Shown: one piece after another, positions 51,330 through 63,549 of the stretch
How positions within the stretch are numbered: position 1 is the first letter of the stretch
Layout of the letters: each line of letters begins with the position of its first letter
Notes under the pieces: generated by a model
What the model saw: the letters and a program-made list of their open reading frames with translations, nothing else
Told to the model about the DNA's origin: nothing
The model's database searches: none
From: Antennarius striatus
Lineage: Eukaryota > Chordata > Actinopteri > Lophiiformes > Antennariidae
Direction of reading: 5' to 3'
Assembly (NCBI RefSeq): GCF_040054535.1
Contig: NC_090779.1
Span: 23,490,501-23,554,500 of the forward strand
Length of the DNA stretch: 64,000 nt
Program-made: the position numbers and the translations under genes

Positions 51330-53200
51330 GCAGGATTGCATGAAATGTCATAAACCAAAGTTCAAGCACTTCTATTGTTTGAATTGAGGCTGAAAAACCA
51401 GATCAGGATTTGGATTCAGGTCTGAGAATTTTCATCGATTTTCTCTGATTATGCAAAAAAAAACCTGGACTTTTAATTTAATAGCAATATTTTTTTTTCT
51501 CCATGATCTCAGACTTGATTGATAAAACATGTCTTACCATAAAAATAGGGTGATAAACCTGCTTCACATGAGAAGATAGGTTTGATTTGTTTTATAATCT
51601 GTCATTGAAGCCAATCTGTGAACAGACTATGGATTAAAAATATTCCTGGATGTGACATTTTACTATTTGTCATTATTATACATGGGAATACTGAATATAT
51701 AAATGAAGCGAACTGGGTTTGGCTTCACAGGAAGGATCGACTCTTTTTCCTTGAGTGTTTTTAAACACTTCGGATCCACATGGAGCCACATTCTGCTCCC
51801 CACAGCAGAAAATAGACATTTATGGCTTTGTGAATGAGACAAAAAAAAAAAAAAAACATTACTCACATTCTTTCTACATCATTGCAGTTAGAATCGGAAA
51901 GATGTATGAACAAACACAGTTTGGTTCTTTCATACATCCATGTTCATGTGGTGTTATGAAAGAATCGGTGACGCAATCATCGTGGATTCATGATTTCGCG
52001 CCATCGAGGTGTTTCATCGCTGCGTTTGTGAGGTGACAGCAGAGTTCAAACCCGGGGTAAATAAAAAGCATAACAGGCTGGATGTCTTATGTTTCGTGGA
52101 GTTATTGAAATAAAGAGCGATTAAAAAAAAAACAATTAAAAGACGGGTCGTTTAAAATTTAAATCCAATTTCAGCTGGATTAAAGAACAACACTGCCCCC
52201 TGCTGTCGGAATGACGCATGTGTGAATCCAGTGGGCGGGAAGGAGCCCTCTTCCATTTACTGAATTTATCTCGATCTTTTCCTCTGACAGTAAACCTTAT
52301 CATTCTAATGCATTCATTACTTTTCAATACTACGTCATTGAATAAAGGGTTTTGCAAAAATAGTTCAAGCTCAAGATTTAATTCAAGATCTAAAACCTCC
52401 GAGCTCCAGTCTAGATTTCCTGGGAGTTAACCTTCTATTTATTTGCAACACAGAGAAATCAGATTGTCCAAAATGTCCCAACAGTATGAACAGTTGCTTC
52501 AGAGCATTAGCGTTTCCTGCCACACCTGGATCCGTTGCTGACACCTGTAGTCACTCTGATGCATGCAAATCTGTCAATAAACAGAAGTCAAAATGCCCCT
52601 GGGGGGTCTGAAACAAATGAAGGGCATATGAAGTTGCTTTCATGGTGCTGCTATTGTGCGCAGTTTCACAGGGATCTGTGGAGTATTTTACACAGAAACC
52701 GGTCAAATCTTGCAGATTCAAAAGTCCAGAAAGTCCCTGAATAGAATCCCTATATAAATATAATTTGATTTGAACATGCTTTTCATCAAACTCCCCAGTG
52801 GTATTCAGTGAAATCCTTCTCCATCTCTCTTGTCCGTGTATGGTGGTTCTATTTTTGGGAAGTTTCTGCTCTGTGAAAAATGAAATGCTGATTCCCTTTG
52901 GACGTTTGTGTTGATGGACGTTATGTAAAGTTAAATGTTGAAAAAGAAAATACAAATCTAGAAGATCCCCCATTGAGGTACATGGATGTCAAAACATTAG
53001 GGGTTTTTTTTATATATGGGGCAAAAAAAGGAAGAAAGTTTCTCAATGCCAGTGGAAACTGTCCGAATTTACACACTGGAGAAGCAGTGATGCAATGTCC
53101 TACAGTTATTCACCCCTGTTTCACACAAACTGAGGAAACATCGAGTGTGGAAAATGAAATCAAACACTCCTAAAATCGCAATTGAACACGTCCGAGATGC
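50600..53200. other. Intergenic stretch
   Basis: Contains a CTGT/TGTC tetranucleotide run at about 51,274-51,331. A 140-codon minus-strand open frame at 52,551-52,973 has no recognisable domain and is not called. The string CACTGCCCCCTGCTGTCGG at about 52,191 is typical of old dispersed repeats. Confidence 0.4.
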
Positions 53201-53231
53201 AAGAAGCGGAGGCAGTGAGTGGATTTCAGCT

Positions 53232-53237
53232 TTTATT
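53232..53237 (-). terminator. Poly(A) signal of IFITM-like paralogue 1
   Basis: AATAAA on the minus strand about 86 bp after the stop, inside a tail (ACTTAATAAAAGCTGAAATC) that is duplicated downstream of paralogues 2 and 3 and of the collapsed unit. Confidence 0.75.
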
Positions 53238-53322
53238 AAGTTTAAAACCAGTGAAGGAAATCCTCGTAGATTCATTGAGGTCAAAGAAATGCCACCAATC
53301 CGAATTGACCTGAGTGTCGTCA

Positions 53323-54240
<918 letters not shown>

Positions 54241-54459
54241 GACTGACGTTTTTCTCTTTGGTTCTTTTATCTTGATTTAGAAGTGTGTCTTCAATGACGA
54301 GTTCATCAGATCAGAAAGTCACAGACTCCACAACAGTCAACAAACCTCTGCAGAATCGATCAATCAATCAATCAATCGGCGCAAATGCTCGTCAACTGTG
54401 ATCTTTATAGTGTTTGGGTTTGACTCTCAGTCAGGGATGAGCCAACCGTCAGCCTGACT

Positions 54460-54462
<3 letters not shown>

Positions 54463-54542
<80 letters not shown>
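54463..54542. repeat. (GT)n microsatellite
   Basis: A perfect GT run of about 80 bp. Confidence 0.95.
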
Positions 54543-54544
<2 letters not shown>

Positions 54545-54999
54545 TTTTGTGTTTACCCACATCAGGCTCTCGACCAGTTCGTGGAAATCACGCTCAATAG
54601 TCCTGGTCTTCCCTCCCAAATAGTTTTACTTCTTCTCCGGAATGAGGCATAAATGTATTTTTTTTGTTGATTACAAAAATGATTCTAATCATTATGTTTC
54701 CATGGAATCTGTGAGGCTGGAATTGTTTTTAACAGGACAAATCCTGTAAGATCTTTTCTCTTCTTTCTCACACTTTCTAACACTCTCCTTTCTGACCTGA
54801 AAGCGAAAGGGGAAAACAACATTCCACAGCACACACACACAGTGTGTGTCTGTGTGTGTGTGTGTGTGGGTGTGTGGTGACCATAAATGAACCCAAGCGT
54901 TTTTTGTTTTTTTTACCTGAACGCTCCAATTCTGGTTAGAAGTGAGATCAAAACAACCTCAATCCAAAATGCGCGACATACAAGAAGCGGAAGCAGGGA
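54543..54999. other. Spacer between IFITM-like paralogues 1 and 2
   Basis: The left part (TTCGTGGAAATCACGCTCAA) is the diverged counterpart of the ISRE-bearing segment upstream of paralogue 2. The right part has a GT run at about 54,841-54,876 and the shared 3' flank of paralogue 2. Confidence 0.6.
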
Positions 55000-55012
55000 A
55001 TGGATTCCAACT

Positions 55013-55018
55013 TTTATT
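55013..55018 (-). terminator. Poly(A) signal of IFITM-like paralogue 2
   Basis: AATAAA on the minus strand in ATACATAATAAAAGTTGG, about 100 bp after the stop. The tail is nearly identical to that of the collapsed unit at 60.75 kb. Confidence 0.75.
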
Positions 55019-55119
55019 ATGTATAAAAACCAGTGGAGGAAACAATCCAGGCATGGATTTGCGACCAGTTTTGTGTTAAAAAAACAAAGCAGAACACCAG
55101 TCCTGTCAGCTGCCTGTCG

Positions 55120-55520
55120 TCAGTGGGAGTACATCGTCGACAACCTGACGGCGAGGATGACGACACCGATGACGAACACGACAGCACCCAGCGCGGTGGC
55201 CCAGATGTTGTAGCAGCGGGCTGACTTGCTGTATGTTCGGGCACCCTCCACATCTCCGACCCACTTTCGGTCTCTGGCCTTTCAGAACCAAAAAATAAAA
55301 ATAAATCTTTAATGAAACTGATGCAAAGCCGCCGATTTTATAGGAACTAGAGTCCCGGGTGTGCAAAACTCACCCTGATGGAGTAGATGAGCGCCACCAG
55401 GCCGAGGCAGCAGGGGTTGAAGTGGACCAAGTTGAAGATAGACCAGACGACGTGATCCTTGGGCTGTTCGTCGGCGACGGTGTATCGAACCCCCGAAGTT
55501 TCGGGCTTTCCCGGATTCAT
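55120..55520 (-). CDS. IFITM-like paralogue 2, two exons
   Basis: Exon 1 is 55520-55374 and exon 2 is 55278-55120 (minus), 101 aa, GT-AG, phase 0 after Ile-Arg. A CD225 protein with a short N-terminus ([19 protein letters not shown]), the intramembrane segment [28 protein letters not shown], the loop [13 protein letters not shown], then [15 protein letters not shown] and a terminal helix ending VRLSTMYSH. It is the only paralogue in this array that keeps all three cysteines equivalent to human IFITM3 C71, C72 and C105 (residues 37, 38 and 71), and the only one with a good ISRE upstream. It is the template of the collapsed pseudogene at 60.75-60.99 kb. It could act at endosomal or plasma membranes like other IFITMs; inferred. 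Confidence 0.9.
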
Positions 55521-55575
55521 GGCTGCTCAGATGGAAGTCTGACGGCAGGATGGCGCGATCCTACTGCGCTGCAGT

Positions 55576-55585
55576 CCTTTTAAAG
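55576..55585 (-). promoter_or_regulatory. TATA-like element of IFITM-like paralogue 2
   Basis: CTTTAAAAGG on the minus strand about 56-65 bp before the ATG, conserved in the collapsed unit at 60,984-60,993. Confidence 0.5.
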
Positions 55586-55885
55586 CTTGGAATGAGCGCA
55601 GACCTGATTCCACCAGGAAATCAGTTGGGCAAGCCTGAACAGCCCAGGTTGGCTCCGAATCAATACTCCACTGAGATCCTTCATAGCGATTAAAAGGGGG
55701 CACACGGGGACCCGGTCTCTGGAGCAGAACCATGTTCAGTCTGTCTGTCTGAAGACACACCAAACATGGAATAAAGTTTTTTCTTATTTATTTATTTATT
55801 TATTTATTCTGGGATAAACCTTGAACTTTTTTCATGGAGACAAATACAGGAAATAAATGTCAGGGTGGGGGCTGGACCACTACGC

Positions 55886-55897
55886 GGAAATCGAAAC
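55886..55897 (+). promoter_or_regulatory. ISRE motif upstream of IFITM-like paralogue 2
   Basis: GGAAATCGAAAC fits the interferon-stimulated response element core GAAANNGAAAC, about 366-377 bp upstream of the paralogue 2 ATG. ISREs work in either orientation. The homologous segment upstream of paralogue 1 reads GGAAATCACGCTC and has lost the second GAAA. Interferon control is inferred. Confidence 0.55.
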
Positions 55898-56433
55898 AAA
55901 TGGTCCTGTTTTAGTTTATATTATCGCTTCTTTAGCCGGAGTGAGGCCAGATTTTTTTTTGTTTATTAGAAAAAATCTTCTGTTTTCACTTTTCTATGGT
56001 AACAGCGAGGTTGAGAGTGTTTATATCACAGCAAATCCGGTAAACTCTGTTTTTCCTGGTTTGTTTTTCCACGATCGTGATTTTTATGTGTGATATAAAA
56101 ATAAAAGTAATTTACAGAACATGAGCTCTTTTCTCTTTCTTTATTTTCTCTTCTTTTTCAGCACCACAGTTGTCACACTTTCAAAAAACAAACAAACTCT
56201 CCTTTTTGACCTGCAAATAAAACTAAAGCGATAAAAACCGGGGGAAAACCGCGGTGATGCACGCCTGTGTGTGAGTGCGTGTGTGTGTGTGTGCGCACCT
56301 ACGGGAGTGTGTGTAGTGAGAATAAACGAACTGAAGCGGGTTTTATTTCTTAAATCTGAACGCATGAATCAAACCAACCACAATCCAAAACGCTCGACAT
56401 CCAACAAGCGGAAACAGTGAAAGGATTACAACT

Positions 56434-56439
56434 TTTATT
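56434..56439 (-). terminator. Poly(A) signal of IFITM-like paralogue 3
   Basis: AATAAA on the minus strand in AACATAATAAAAGTTG, about 123 bp after the stop, in the shared 3' tail. Confidence 0.75.
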
Positions 56440-56561
56440 ATGTTTGAAACCAGTGGAGGAAACAATCCCAGCAGGCATTTGCAGATTTATGACCAGTTTG
56501 TGGTTAAAAAAACAAAACAAAACAACAAAAAACACACCAATCCAACATCAGCTGAGGGTCA

Positions 56562-57582
<1,021 letters not shown>

Positions 57583-57591
57583 GGCTGTCTG

Positions 57592-58060
57592 CTCAGAGGT
57601 TTGACGGTTCAGAGAGAGTCCGGCGCGTCTCTCCTTTTGAAGCCGTTCGGAATGAGCGGATCTCTGACTCCACCGCACAGGAAACCAGTTGCGCCAACCC
57701 GGACAGCCCAGCTTACATCAGCGGTTGGCTCTGAATCAAACCCAATGAGATCCTTCACAATGCTCTGAAGCGGAAGCCCTGTTCACCTCATCGTGACCTT
57801 TTGTCCAGCAGAAGAAGGATTCGCGTTTCACCGGTCACCGGATCGGTACCCTATTAAAAGAATGTAAGACGGGAGGAGACACAGAGGACCCGGACTCTGG
57901 GTCAGAACCATGTTCCGTCCGTCTGTCTGAAGACACACCAGACATGGAGTAAAGTTTTTTCTTTACCTTTGACTTTTTTATTCTGGGATAAACGTCAAAC
58001 TTTTGTTTTATAGTGACAAATCTACTGGTGAGAAATTGAAGGTCGGGTTCCATGTGAGTC
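57592..58060 (-). promoter_or_regulatory. Duplicated upstream region of IFITM-like paralogue 3
   Basis: Matches the upstream region of paralogue 1 in blocks (ACAGGAAACCAGTTG, GAGATCCTTCACAA, TTTCACCGGTCA, GTCTGTCTGAAGACACACCA, TTCTGGGATAAACGT). TATA-like TTCAAAAGGAG lies near 57,635. A weak ISRE-like GAAATTGAAG occurs at 58,032-58,041. Confidence 0.5.
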
Positions 58061-58220
58061 ACAGCCAGTCTCAAACACCGAGGCAGGTGTTCGTCCGTCA
58101 ATCTGGATCCCATCGGGGTTTTCAGGAGTTTCATGTATGAAAGGGTTTACAGATCTATGTGCTGCCAAAAAGTGTGGACATTGCGTGTTTTATTCATGTT
58201 TTTTTTTTAAATGTTTTATG

Positions 58221-59894
58221 TAGGGCTTTGAACCGGTTCATGGAACGAAAACGAAAACTGGAAACTTTTGGTATTTTGGCTGGAACGAAACCGAAAACTT
58301 TATATTTTTTAATGTACCGGAACAGAATCGGAACAGAGAGTAATTGTAAACCGGTTAATACCGAGTTTTTTTTTTCGTTCTTGAAAAAAAATATTTGACC
58401 TCATGTTTCCCTTCCTGTCATTCAGTGGACGCGGGATGAGAGCAGCGGTTATCAGCAGCAGTTAGGAAAAGGGAGGTCTCCCAGTCACTATTTAATCATA
58501 ACAGATAAACACTGCAGTGTGTCAGTCTTCAAAATGTATGATTTAGACATGAACTCATTGGCTGCAGTTATTTTCAGAGCACTGTGTTCCCGTACTGCCA
58601 GCGCTTTATAGCAATATAGAGCTATGGGAGAAGAACTATGAGGATGTTGTTCAGCAATAAATGACATGGTGGAAGTTATTCTTGTCTTATTTCATGTAGT
58701 GTCAAAGTAGGAGGTGTTGGAATTATGTGCTGCAATAAAGTTCATTGAGGACATGGGGTGAATTTTCTGTGCGGGTGGGGCTGAGCGAGTGTGTTAGGAA
58801 CTGTTTAGACTGATGATTGTGCGTCTGGGTCTGCTCAAGGATGTGGGGGTCAAGATGCTCTGAAACTTTGCAGATAAGTTGTGCACGCCCATAAAAATAT
58901 AAAAGCTTTGTGTGTTGCTTTGCATTGTTAGCGAGGAGCATTCCTCTGTAAGCCTAAGTACCCATGAATATTCTGCTTCAATAAACTTCGATGGTTTGAG
59001 GAATCATCAAGTTCAAGTGTCCTGTTTCTTGAACCAACGATCCTGCCATTGTCCAAGTCAAGAGAAAACGAACACTATAGGAGGGACTTCGAGGTCGATT
59101 GTCCAGCCGGACAAGGTCCATCTCCTTCAGAGTCATAAGCCTTAACTACATGATATAACTGCCATAAAGCAGAGGGGTAGTGCTGTGGTACTGTTTACTG
59201 TAGGGTAGGGATATATCTATAATTATAGTCTATAGTATATAAACTAATTGCTTTAGTTGCCAATTATATTGAAAAGGCTTTAAGTTACCGTATTTTGCGC
59301 ACCATTCGGCTCATTGTACAAAGAGACGCAGTCTAAATAACGGAGTTTATTTCTGTACTTTAACCGGACACATGGCGCACATTATTGTCCGGTACATGGT
59401 TGCTAATGGAAACAAAAAGATGACTGTGGTTGAACAGTGTTATACTACGTATTTAAATTTTAAAAAAATACACCTACATTATTTTTTAAATATGTTTTTA
59501 TTTCTTTATTTTTTGATAAATCTGTTCTAAACCCTTGAAGTCCTCATCTCCGGTCCTCATTGAACATCTCGGTAGTGTCTCCACCGCTGACCGGCTGGTT
59601 CCCGGGGGTCTGTCCGGTCATGATGCTTTAGAGAAACACCGGACAGAAGTCTGAGCAGACACGTTAGTCCAGGATCCACAGTCCACCGCATACTGTGGGG
59701 GTGTAACTCCTCTGCACTGCCCCCCAGTCCTGGTAAACGTGTGTTCACGTCTCTCATCCATCGCTCCAGACCCCCCAGCTTAACTTTAAGGCTCTGTTCA
59801 CACCGATGTCCAGCGGGTGGGGGTCTTTGTTAATCCTCCAGGATGAAGACCAGCTCCGAGTTCAGCCGCTGGACGTGTTTCTGACAGAAGCGGT

Positions 59895-59928
<34 letters not shown>

Positions 59929-60579
59929 GGGGGGGGGGGCATGGAGTCACAGATCAAGAGAGATGGCGAAGCGTGAAAAAAGCCCCCCCCCCCGTCTCTC
60001 TACGTGAACCGGAACAACCGGAACTGATAGTCTGGAGTTTACATGTTGCGTCATAAGCGTGTCTCTTCGCCGACGTCATTATCGGGGGTCTTCAGCCAAT
60101 CAAATGTGGTTACCAGCATACCTGTGGTACAGTACCGGTATACCCCCCACACCGGTACCTACCGGAAGTGTGCCGGACGGGGCCTCGCGTCATGTCCTCT
60201 GATTGGTCCATCGCTGCCGGCGTACGTAGTGACGTAATACGTCCTATGTTGGCGGATCGCTGACTGACGTCACACAAAAACATGTTTACAGATTTCTGAA
60301 CTCAGTCACACATCAGACGCTTAATGTTAAAAGGCGCAGCGTTGATTTTTGAGAATTTTTAAGGCTTTTAAGCGCGTCTTATGGTGCGCAAAATACAGCA
60401 CCTACATATTTATATTTACAAGGAACGTTATTAACCGGTTCAGGAACTTTATTTTTTTTTTTTGTTCTAACCGGTTCAGGAACGTCAGTTTATGGGTGGA
60501 ACGCAAAACCAGAAACGTTATAATTCTGTTTCTGTTCTGAACGAACCGATTGGCAAAATAATTCTGGTTCAAAGCCCTG
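58221..60579. mobile_element. Non-autonomous hAT-like element, host of a nested insertion
   Basis: The ends are inverted repeats: TAGGGCTTTGAACCGGTTC at the left and GGTTCAAAGCCCTG at the right. Flanks GTTTTATG (58,213-58,220) and GATTTATG (60,580-60,587) form a 7/8-matching 8-bp target duplication. Terminal sequences with repeated GGAACGAAAACC/AACCGGTT strings lie at both ends, but the middle is unrelated and bounded by a second TIR pair, so another element has inserted. Confidence 0.75.
59289..60400. mobile_element. Nested element with GTATTTTGCGCACCAT termini
   Basis: Left end CGTATTTTGCGCACCAT and right end ATGGTGCGCAAAATACAG are inverted repeats. The wording resembles the shorter MITEs at 23,291 and 30,498. 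It carries about 1.1 kb, including a GT run at about 59,896-59,926 and a GC-rich middle (59,540-59,880). Short open frames there have stops and no recognisable transposase motif. Confidence 0.6.
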
Positions 60580-60713
60580 GATTTATGTGTGAGCGTCAGG
60601 CCAGCCTTTCACGGACTGAATGAGAGGACACCGTGGAAGATGGGAGGATTAATGCTCCTCATATGAAGACAGAAAACTCGTCACCTCCTCTTCCTCCCTC
60701 CTTCACCGTCACT

Positions 60714-60993
60714 CTAATATTCAAGATGCGGAGGCGGTGAATGGATTCCAACTTTTATTATGTATAAAAACCAGTGGAGGAAACAGTCCAGGCATGGATT
60801 TGCGACCAGTTTTGTGTTAAAAAAAAACAAAACAGAAGTGGAGTAGATGAGCGCCACCAGGCAGAGGCAGCAGGGCTTGAAGTGGACCAAGTTGAAGATA
60901 GACCAGACGACGTGATCCTTGGGCTGTGGCTGCTCAGATGGAAGTCTTGACGGCAGGATGGCGCGATCCCACGGCGCTGCAGTCCTTTTAAAG
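60714..60993 (-). pseudogene. Collapsed IFITM-like pseudogene (unit 5)
   Basis: A near copy of paralogue 2 with two internal deletions. The upstream string ATCTGAGCAGCC joins directly to ACAGCCCAAGG, removing the start codon and about 18 codons. After CTCATCTACTCCA the sequence jumps to the 3' untranslated region (TTCTGTTTTG... ending ATACATAATAAAAGTTGG), removing the exon 1 donor, the intron and all of exon 2. What remains codes for the [13 protein letters not shown]-type segment with Asn to Lys and Gly to Cys changes. The frame is open but has no ATG. TATA-like TTTAAAAGG is kept. The poly(A) signal at 60,754-60,759 is intact. Confidence 0.88.
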
Positions 60994-61045
60994 CTGCTTG
61001 GAATGAGCGCAGACCTGCATCCCACCAGGAAATCGCTTGAGCAAA

Positions 61046-61210
61046 CCCCAACAGCCCAGATGGCATCAGCAGTTCAATCTGAATTCACAAATCAAACCAA
61101 CCCCAACAGCCCAGATGGCATCAGCAGTTCAATCTGAATTCACAAATCAAACCAACCCCAACAGCCCAGATGGCATCAGCAGTTCAATCTGAATTCACAA
61201 ATCAAACCAA
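61046..61210. repeat. 55-bp tandem repeat, three copies, built from an IFITM unit junction
   Basis: Three copies of a 55-bp unit starting CCCCAACAGCCCAGATGG at 61,046, 61,101 and 61,156. The first two-thirds of the unit match the paralogue upstream region (CCCCAACAGCCCAGTTTACA upstream of paralogue 1). The end (AATCAAACCAACC) matches the 3' flank of paralogue 3 near 56,367. The unit is therefore the amplified junction between two neighbouring array units. Confidence 0.88.
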
Positions 61211-61440
61211 CCACAATCCAAAACGCGCGACATTCAACAAGCGGTTACAGTGAAAGGATTCTGTCTGTTAAGTGCTATGTAATATCTGCAGATATATAAA
61301 TAAAAGTTGATTGAATCAATCTCCCTCTGATCTCTTTATTTCACATCTGATCATATCTACAAGATTTGATAAAATGGTGACGTCAAATTTTTCCTAAATT
61401 GCAGCGGTGAAGGCAGACAATGGGGAGATTGTGACACACA
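61200..61440 (-). pseudogene. Remnant of a sixth IFITM unit, 3' flank joined to intron
   Basis: ACCACAATCCAAAACGCGCG to GAAAGGATT matches the 3' flank and 3' end of paralogue 3 (56,378-56,427). It then jumps to CTGTCTGTTAAGTGCT, which matches that gene's intron (from about 56,999) and continues through AAATGGTGACGTCAAATTTT to GTGACACACA at the start of the microsatellite. Exon 2 with its stop and poly(A) signal is missing from the middle, and exon 1 is missing beyond the end. No coding sequence remains. Confidence 0.85.
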
Positions 61441-61499
61441 GATCAGCTTTTAAAAAAAAATCACTTTTCAATTTTCCCTCAAGACGTACTGACCACAAA

Positions 61500-62034
61500 A
61501 TCATCCAGAAAAAAAACTCCATAATGTCCTACACACCAAAAAAACAACCACCAACCAGAAGACAACATGAAACACTGAATGAACTCACTCGGAACGGTCA
61601 AATGGTTGAAGAAAAGGGAAATCAAGAGTTTTTATTTACAAGAACTAAATATATTAAATAAGATGCTGAGCTCACTGCAAAAGAATAGTAAGTAACCCAA
61701 CAGAAAACAAATGACATATTAACTTCCTAACTACAATAATCAGGACAAAAGTATTACCAAACAAACTGGCAGTACAACCCTACCTGTCAACCGACAGGAA
61801 GCAGTCCGGACCAAACGACACGTCTCCGGTTGGGAGACGAGAACCCGAACTGCGGCCATCTTGGCTCTTTATATATCCGGTGATCTTGGCACAGCCAATC
61901 AGGAGAGGAAACAGATGCGCTCCCCCAATCACCGTCGGGCGATGGCACTGGTCATTTGCATACTATAAGAAGCAGACAGAAAACCAGGGAGCAAGAGGAC
62001 AACCCCAACACACCCGACGCTAGTCGTCACACAG
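61500..62034 (-). mobile_element. Promoter-bearing, LTR-like segment (tentative)
   Basis: On the minus strand a GC-richer section with an inverted CCAAT-type GATTGGCTG, then TATATAAAGAGCC at 61,876-61,864, then about 200 bp of transcript-like sequence to AATAAAAACTC near 61,640. The U3-TATA-R-AATAAA order and a TGTGTGACG start suggest a solo LTR. No matching TG...CA ends with a credible target duplication were found, so it could also be a decayed promoter. Confidence 0.35.
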
Positions 62035-62447
62035 TTGATAAACTTTTAACATTTACGTGATGCAGATCAAATGAATTTAAATTAAATTTGGTACTTCTCC
62101 TGCATCATTGACTTCAGTATAAAACTTAACCTCTGATTTGACTGATTGTGTCTTTGAGTAGAACTTCAAACCAAAGGTTAGCCAACGGTTGCTCCTACGA
62201 GACAACAGAGTCCTGTACCATAAAGCTGGATTACGGCTTAACGAGATAACTTCAGGCTTAACCCTGGCTCTTCGGTACCATAAAGGTGGCTGACTTTCTA
62301 TCGGGCTACGTTGTCGCGGTAACCTATACTGAAAACCTATAAATTCAAGATAAGAGCTCAGCAGATAAAACAGCCCCACCTACTGACCAATCAGAGCTCA
62401 GCAGGTATAACAAGCCCCACCTACTGACCAATCAGTTCTCTTGGACA

Positions 62448-62694
62448 ATGGGCTGTCCCTTTCCTGAGAACCCGGTGGATGTTGGTGCACAGTTTGTGCG
62501 AAGAGCGGTCAGGCAGAGAGAATATTTAGAGATGGCTGTAATCCGTTGGGATTACCTGAACAATGACTGTAGAAAGGTAGAGGTGTTGGGGAGAGGGGTT
62601 ACATTACATCTGTCAGCTGCTGGAGCCTCACATCAGTAATGGAACGCACCGCAACCACAGTCCCACAGACAGTGTGCATTGCACTGAGGTTTTT
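62448..62694 (+). pseudogene. Harbinger (HARBI1-like) transposase N-terminal remnant
   Basis: A frame opening MGCPFPENPVDVGAQFVRRA is the characteristic N-terminus of fish Harbinger transposases (CPFxxxPVDVGAQxVRRAxRRER). It stops at 62,639. A second frame just after reads TTVPQTVCIALRFF, the family's next conserved block, followed by a T-run frameshift and stop. The DDE catalytic region is absent, so it is non-functional. Confidence 0.82.
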
Positions 62695-63232
62695 TTGCCA
62701 CAGTTAATATATTTTTTCGTGATGTTCGTAATTATTATGATGTCCTTAAATCCCTCGTTGGATGGGTTACAAGCAAGCCACAGATAAAATGCCATTCATC
62801 AATTATTTGTTTAAGTAAATCATGGATTCGACCACAAAATTTGAACTTTTTTGTCTTAGAAGTCGAACAAAATTTGCAAGTTGAACGCAAAACAAACGCC
62901 TTTTTGTCGCCGCCAGGCGTGCAAAAAGTCTAGAGAAAACGTGACGGTAATGTGCTTTTTCTTTTAGCTTACTGTATTCAATAATTTTTCACTTAATTTG
63001 CGTTACATTGCCTATGGTATGAGTTACCGTAAACTTCGGTCCCAATGACGACAATAACTTGCATCTTGGGCTAACCAGATTTCTTTCTCATGTTTGCTTC
63101 TTTCTTTTACATTTCTTTGATATGTTTCATTACTATACAATTTGATATATAAATGACATAACTTGTTGAAAAAAGGTAATTTTCTAGCATCTTGGAACAG
63201 ATTAAGACCATTACATAATTTGAAATGGGAAA

Positions 63233-63288
63233 TTTTTATTTGGAATTCGAACAAATCACTATTCGAACAGCCTTCCGGAACAAATTGT

Positions 63289-63356
<68 letters not shown>

Positions 63357-63448
63357 TATATAATATATACAGGCAAACCTCGGTTTCCAACCACAATTTG
63401 TTCCGGAAGGCTGTTCGAATAGTGATTTGTTCGAATTCCAAATAAAAA
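63233..63448. repeat. 58-bp perfect inverted repeat around a (TA)n spacer
   Basis: The left arm 63,233-63,290 (contains GAATTCGAACAAATCACT) is the exact complement of the right arm 63,391-63,448. Between them is a (TA)n tract of about 62 bp plus 38 bp. It lies inside the Harbinger remnant. An older relative (CGAACAAAATTTGC) lies near 62,863. Probably a separate hairpin MITE insertion. Confidence 0.93.
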
Positions 63449-63549
63449 CAGTATAATCACTAAACTATACATGTTTTGCATACTTCTTTGTTTTGCTGAC
63501 AGTTTTATTAACAGGCTTTCTGCAAAATGCCGCACACTTCAAACTCATG

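Noticed and set aside
52551-52973. 140-codon minus-strand open frame between the ifitm5-like gene and paralogue 1
   Set aside because: Same strand as the array but no CD225 motif, no membrane segment, no similarity to the neighbours.
60714-61025. Functional short IFITM with an altered C-terminus
   Set aside because: The frame has no ATG and reads from exon 1 straight into the 3' untranslated sequence; the second half of the CD225 domain is missing.
61299-62046. Solo LTR spanning GTTGAT...GTTGAT with TG...CA ends
   Set aside because: The left boundary falls inside sequence homologous to the paralogue 3 intron, so the matching hexamers are a coincidence.
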